From DAOMNN01 sp050486545 (GTDB lineage: Bacteria > Pseudomonadota > Gammaproteobacteria > Burkholderiales > Rhodocyclaceae): a DNA stretch of 18,001 bases. The notes beneath the pieces were generated by a model. It searched no databases and had not been told where the DNA came from. It saw nothing but the letters and a program-made list of their open reading frames with translations. The position numbers and the translations under genes are program-made. Below are positions 14,956 to 18,001 of this stretch, in pieces. The stretch lies in the NCBI GenBank assembly GCA_050486545.1, contig JBJHDM010000062.1, positions 1 to 18,001 of the forward strand, in the 5' to 3' direction. Position 1 is the stretch's first letter; each line of letters opens with the position of its first letter.

Positions 14956-15381
14956 TCAGGAGTTCGCCGGGACGAATGCTGGCTTGTCGTTGCGCAGGCG
15001 GAACACCCCGACGAGCGGGCCCGGCGGCTGGTCTTCGGTGTTGTTCCAGTCCTGGACCTGGCAAATCTCGGTGCTGGCCAGATACCAGCGGTCGCCCTGG
15101 CGCAATGCCCACAGGCGATCCCCGGCCTCGTACACTTCCATCTCGGTAAGCGTTTTCGAGCCGGGATGGATCCGGACCTTGCGCTGGCAATGCGGCAGGC
15201 GCGACACGACTACCGACTGATCGACGGTCGCGGTCCAGAAATACGGCTGCTCCCGGACCAGCGCCAAGGCATGCTGGCTGGTGTCGATGGTGTACGCCGT
15301 GGCGCTGTTCTCGCATGCGGCCAACACTGGCACCAGCGCTGCCAGGGCAAGGGTCTGCAACGCTTTCGATCGGTTCAACAT
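14956..15381 (-). CDS. Putative lipoprotein of unknown function
   Basis: I do not recognise this 141-aa protein. It begins with a basic start (MLNRSK), a hydrophobic helix and a lipobox LAAC with the acceptor cysteine at residue 23, so it is probably exported by Sec, cleaved by signal peptidase II and lipidated. The residue after the cysteine is glutamate, which fits outer-membrane sorting, although asparagine follows. The mature part is about 119 residues with only two further cysteines (65 and 107), a candidate disulfide pair, and several aromatic residues (YFW, RLWAL, RWYLAS). GGAGGTGA precedes the ATG at good spacing. It lies 57 bp after pyrC and directly before rnpB. Nothing in its neighbours gives a function. 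Confidence 0.85.
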   Translation of the reverse strand: MLNRSKALQTLALAALVPVLAACENSATAYTIDTSQHALALVREQPYFWTATVDQSVVVSRLPHCQRKVRIHPGSKTLTEMEVYEAGDRLWALRQGDRWYLASTEICQVQDWNNTEDQPPGPLVGVFRLRNDKPAFVPANS

Positions 15382-15438
15382 GCCTCACCTCCTCCGGCGG
15401 TCATCGCCCGGTTCGTGGAACAGCCGTCCGGACCGTGC

Positions 15439-16485
15439 TCAATCCGCATCCCCCTCGAGCCTCCAGGCCACCTGCTCGCCGGCCCGCAACGGAACCAGCG
15501 GATCACCCGGAAGGAACGGATAGCTCTCGGGAACCGTCCAGTCCTTCCGGACCAGCGTGATCCGATCCGCATTCGGCGGCAGGCCGTAGAAGGCCGGTCC
15601 GTTCAGGCTGGCGAACGCCTCGAGCCGGTCGAGCGCATCGGCCTGCTCGAAGGCTTCGGCATACAGCTCGATCCCCGCATGGGCCGTGTAGCACCCGGCA
15701 CAGCCGCAGGCCGCCTCCTTGGCCGTGCGCGAGTGCGGGGCAGAATCCGTCCCGAGAAAGAAGGCCGGCTCGCCCGAAGTGGCCGCCTCCAGCAAGGCAA
15801 GCCGATGCTTCTCGCGCTTGAGCACCGGCAGACAGTAGTGATGGGGTCGGACGCCCCCGGCGAAGATCGCATTGCGATTGAGCAGCAGGTGGTGTGCGGT
15901 GATCGTCGCGCCGATCCTGGCGCCCGCCTCGCGAACGAAGGCCACGGCCGACGCGGTCGTGATGTGTTCGAACACGATCCGCAGCCCCGGGAAACGCCGC
16001 ACCAGCGGTTCGAGGATACGGTCGATGAAGACATCCTCGCGATCGAACACATCGACCTCCGGACCCGTGGCTTCGCCATGGACGCACAGCACCATGCCGC
16101 GCGCCTCCATGCGTTCGAGCACCGGGTAGACCTTCTCGATCGCGGTGACCCCGGCATCGGAATTCGTGGTCGCACCGGCCGGATAGAGCTTGGCCGCCGG
16201 CACGGCGCCACTGTCGCACGCCCGATCGATCGTTTCCGGAGGCAGGTTGTCGGTCAGGTACAGCGTCATCAGCGGCTCGAAAAGCATGCCCGCCGGAACG
16301 GCCGCCAGGATGCGCTCCCGATACGCCAGCGCCTGGGCGACCGTGGTCACCGGCGGGCGCAGGTTCGGCATGATGATCGCGCGACCGAAGCGCCGTGCGG
16401 TATGCGCCACGACATGAGCGAGGACCTCGCCGTCGCGCACGTGCAGGTGCCAGTCGTCGGGGCGGATGAGGCGGATGGATTGCAT
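15439..16485 (-). CDS. pyrC: Dihydroorotase PyrC
   Basis: PyrC closes carbamoyl aspartate to dihydroorotate, the third step of pyrimidine synthesis, in the cytoplasm. The 348-aa product is the short form found in E. coli. Zinc and substrate ligands are visible: HLH at 13-15, the KLYPAG lysine 99 (expected to be carboxylated), H136 in CVHGE, H174 in FEHITT, and D247 in GTDSAPH. A cysteine-rich stretch, CGCAGCY, at 260-266 is common in this subfamily. The gene starts 27 bp after the rsmI stop. A perfect TATAAT at 16512-16517, spanning that stop, may give it its own promoter with a leader of only about 20 nt. No strong ribosome binding site was seen. Confidence 0.97.
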   Translation of the reverse strand: MQSIRLIRPDDWHLHVRDGEVLAHVVAHTARRFGRAIIMPNLRPPVTTVAQALAYRERILAAVPAGMLFEPLMTLYLTDNLPPETIDRACDSGAVPAAKLYPAGATTNSDAGVTAIEKVYPVLERMEARGMVLCVHGEATGPEVDVFDREDVFIDRILEPLVRRFPGLRIVFEHITTASAVAFVREAGARIGATITAHHLLLNRNAIFAGGVRPHHYCLPVLKREKHRLALLEAATSGEPAFFLGTDSAPHSRTAKEAACGCAGCYTAHAGIELYAEAFEQADALDRLEAFASLNGPAFYGLPPNADRITLVRKDWTVPESYPFLPGDPLVPLRAGEQVAWRLEGDAD

Positions 16486-16511
16486 GCGTGTCGATTCCCA
16501 AGGATGGGTAG

Positions 16512-16517
16512 ATTATA
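16512..16517 (-). promoter_or_regulatory. Candidate pyrC promoter, -10 element
   Basis: TATAAT on the minus strand overlaps the rsmI stop codon (TAA). Transcription would begin near 16505, about 20 nt before the pyrC ATG. No convincing -35 lies at 16-18 bp, so this is a candidate only. Confidence 0.45.
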
Positions 16518-17370
16518 GGGCAGCCTTCAGCTCGAGCGCCCGTGCATACAGCGCATTCTTCGGCGCGTTGCAGATCTCGGCCGCCAGGCGGGCCGCGGTC
16601 TTGACCGGAAGTTCGGCCAGCAAACGGCGCAACACCTCCTCGGTCCGGGCATCCAGCCCCTCCGCCGGCGGGGCGGCCGCGACAATCACGACGAACTCGC
16701 CGCGCACATGGTTCGGGTCGGCCTCGAGCCAGGCAAGCGCCCCGGACAGCGGGAATCGCACGATCTGCTCGTGCAGCTTCGTCAGCTCCCGAGCGATCAC
16801 GATTTCCCGCTCGGGTTCGAACATCGCCACGACGTCGGCCACGCATTCATGGATTCGATGGGGCGACTCGTAGAACACCAGCGGAACCTCCAGTGCGCGC
16901 AACGCCTCGAGCGCAGTGCGACGGGCGGCAGGACGGGCGGGCAGGAACGCGGCGAAGTGAAATCCGCTCTCTCCGAATCCCGATGCGCACAGGGCCGCGA
17001 TGGCCGCACAGGCCCCCGGCACCGGCACGACCCGGAACCCGGCTTCGCGCACGCGCGTCACCGTCCGTGCGCCGGGGTCGGAGACCGCCGGCGTACCCGC
17101 ATCCGAGATCAACGCAACGTGCTGTCCGGCTTCGAGCATGCGGATGAGCTGGCCCGCCGCGCGCTGTTCGTTGTGCTCGTGCACCGCGACCACACGGGTG
17201 CCGATCCCATGCGCATCGAGCAGGCGCCGGCTGTGGCGGGTGTCTTCGGCCGCGATGACATCGACGGCACGCAGCACCTCGATGGCTCGCAGCGTGATGT
17301 CCGAAAGGTTCCCGAGCGGGGTCGCCACCACATACAATGACGGCGTGCTAAGCAGGGGCGAAGGATTCAT
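16513..17370 (-). CDS. rsmI: 16S rRNA (cytidine(1402)-2'-O)-methyltransferase RsmI (YraL)
   Basis: RsmI adds the 2'-O-methyl group to C1402 of 16S rRNA, the same nucleotide that RsmH methylates on N4. Both modifiers of one base are therefore in this window. The 285-aa product is a tetrapyrrole-methylase-like SAM enzyme with ATPLGNLSDIT (16-26), AEDTRHSRRLL (41-51), SDAGTPAVSDPG (89-100), VPGACAA (117-123) and FYESPHRI (166-173), all diagnostic. The start at 17368-17370 is the only ATG near the conserved N-terminus and its bases overlap the divergent yraN ATG. A much longer in-frame version antisense to yraN is rejected. Its own promoter would have to lie inside yraN. Confidence 0.96.
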   Translation of the reverse strand: MNPSPLLSTPSLYVVATPLGNLSDITLRAIEVLRAVDVIAAEDTRHSRRLLDAHGIGTRVVAVHEHNEQRAAGQLIRMLEAGQHVALISDAGTPAVSDPGARTVTRVREAGFRVVPVPGACAAIAALCASGFGESGFHFAAFLPARPAARRTALEALRALEVPLVFYESPHRIHECVADVVAMFEPEREIVIARELTKLHEQIVRFPLSGALAWLEADPNHVRGEFVVIVAAAPPAEGLDARTEEVLRRLLAELPVKTAARLAAEICNAPKNALYARALELKAAL

Positions 17371-17785
17371 GAACGAGGACCCAGGTGACCGTGACCCGAT
17401 TGTCCGCCCCAGCCGTGCCCCGGCGCAAGGCCGCGGCGCGGCGGCGGAGGCCCTGGCCGCGGATTTCCTCGCCGGCCGCGGCCTCAGCATCGTCGCGCGC
17501 AACGTGCGCTGCCGGCGCGGCGAGATCGACCTCGTCTGCCTCGATCGCGGCACCCTCGTGTTCGTCGAAGTGCGCCTGCGCACCGGCAACCGCTTCGGCG
17601 GGGCGGCCGCAAGCATCACCGCACGCAAGCGCGAACGCATCGTCCATGCGGCACGCTGGTGGCTGGCCGGCGCGGGACGACGCCATGCCGCCCGCGCGTG
17701 TCGATTCGACGCCGTGCTGCTCGATGCTCTCGACCACGACGGCCTCGACTGGATCCGGAACGCCTTCGATGCGAACGGATCGTAA
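17369..17785 (+). CDS. yraN: YraN family protein (UPF0102), predicted endonuclease-like fold
   Basis: YraN proteins have a restriction-endonuclease-like fold, and their role remains poorly defined. The 138-aa product has the family signatures GRGAAAEALAADFLAGRG (21-38), RNVRCRRGEIDLVCLD (44-59) and LVFVEVRLRTG (63-73), where the conserved E-I-D and E-V-(K/R) residues would form the putative active site. The start at 17369 has AAGGA just upstream and gives about 20 poorly conserved leading residues. The frame is open further upstream, so the start could be different. It is divergent from rsmI, a common pairing. Its codon use is strongly G/C-ending. An IS110-family end follows about 110 bp downstream. 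Confidence 0.93.
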   Translation: MNEDPGDRDPIVRPSRAPAQGRGAAAEALAADFLAGRGLSIVARNVRCRRGEIDLVCLDRGTLVFVEVRLRTGNRFGGAAASITARKRERIVHAARWWLAGAGRRHAARACRFDAVLLDALDHDGLDWIRNAFDANGS

Positions 17786-17894
17786 AGGGATGTAAGCCTT
17801 CACCCGTAGTGATCGACCGCCCATGCATACTCGTCGCGGCAGTCGCTGCAATGGCACCGGCAGCACGGCAGGGAGTAGATACTGTTATCGCCCG
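17786..17894. other. Spacer between yraN and the IS110-family transposase; possible IS end
   Basis: This 109-base stretch probably contains the end of the insertion element. No clear terminal inverted repeat could be set from one end alone. It could hold the non-coding end of the element (in the IS1111 group the bridge RNA region lies 3' of the transposase), and it also contains a short cysteine-rich open frame on the minus strand (17800-17898). Confidence 0.4.
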
Positions 17895-18001
17895 TCAAAC
17901 CCCATGAAGTGAGGGATCGAATGGTTTTCCGGACTTGAGCACGCCGAAGGCGACTTGAGCGAGTTTTCGCATCATGGCGCCGATGATGAGTTTTGGTGCT
18001 T
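17895..18001 (-). CDS. IS110-family transposase, C-terminal end (partial)
   Basis: Thirty-four residues and a TGA stop (17895-17897) are visible; the rest lies beyond the right edge. The sequence runs APKLIIGAMMRKLAQ and then VAFGVLKSGKPFDPSLHGV, with a G-x-x-M-R-K-L core and a GVLKSG-x-PFDP tail. I recognise this as the extreme C-terminus of IS110/IS1111-family DEDD transposases. These enzymes work with a bridge RNA encoded in a non-coding end of the element. The gene reads leftward toward yraN, so the element's 3' end lies in the spacer. Confidence 0.8.
   Translation of the reverse strand, partial: APKLIIGAMMRKLAQVAFGVLKSGKPFDPSLHGV
17895..18001 (-). mobile_element. IS110-family insertion sequence, one end only
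   Basis: The partial transposase marks an insertion element entering the window from the right. The boundary on the yraN side cannot be fixed but lies somewhere within 17786-17894. The yraN gene itself appears intact. Confidence 0.65.

Noticed and set aside
14942..15388. Alternative minus-strand frame (148 codons) overlapping the lipoprotein gene
   Set aside because: The overlapping frame with signal peptide, lipobox and GGAGGTGA is far better supported. This one lacks a signal and runs into the rnpB promoter.
1..18001. CRISPR arrays, tRNA genes, rRNA genes, prophage or defence systems
   Set aside because: None were seen. Apart from the IS end at the right edge, the window is occupied by core cell-wall, division and RNA-modification genes.

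Overview
The window is high in G+C (G/C dominates third codon positions) and carries a compact, Gram-negative, proteobacterial chromosome segment. Nearly everything is read from the minus strand. Gene order mraZ-rsmH-ftsL-ftsI-murE-murF-mraY-murD-ftsW-murG-murC-ddlB-ftsQ is the classical dcw (division and cell wall) cluster. MurE carries the DNPR signature of meso-diaminopimelate-adding enzymes. The flanking set rsmI / yraN / rnpB next to mraZ, together with the protein sequences, suggests a betaproteobacterium, possibly Rhodocyclales-like. That placement is an inference and was not tested by any search.

Layout, reading leftward (minus strand) from the right edge. At 17895-18001 lies the C-terminal end of an IS110-family transposase. 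yraN (17369-17785) is the only plus-strand gene recognised, and it shares its start-codon bases with the divergent rsmI (16513-17370). Then come pyrC (dihydroorotase), a small lipoprotein of unknown function, and rnpB (RNase P RNA, about 14429-14933). An intergenic stretch holds the dcw promoter with a MraZ operator, and the twelve-gene run mraZ to ddlB follows. ftsQ runs off the left edge.

How the genes work together. MurC, MurD, MurE and MurF add the peptide to UDP-MurNAc, using D-Ala-D-Ala made by DdlB. MraY moves the product onto undecaprenyl phosphate and MurG adds GlcNAc to give lipid II. FtsW and FtsI polymerise and crosslink it at the septum, and FtsL and FtsQ regulate and scaffold them. 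MraZ and RsmH open the operon. From mraZ to ddlB every stop overlaps the next start (mostly by 4 nt: ATGA or GTGA), which suggests one translationally coupled unit. The promoter has a TTGACC-17-TAAAGT core, with four GTG-type boxes at exact 10-bp spacing just downstream and overlapping the -10.

Most of the window is ordinary core genome, and I see no complete novel system. The points worth a second look are: a perfect tandem duplication of a 23-bp hairpin unit inside rnpB beside helix P12; a 49-codon patch of atypical codon use inside rsmH; the IS110-family end beside yraN, with a possible bridge-RNA region or a cysteine-rich micro-ORF; and an unassigned two-cysteine lipoprotein wedged between pyrC and rnpB.
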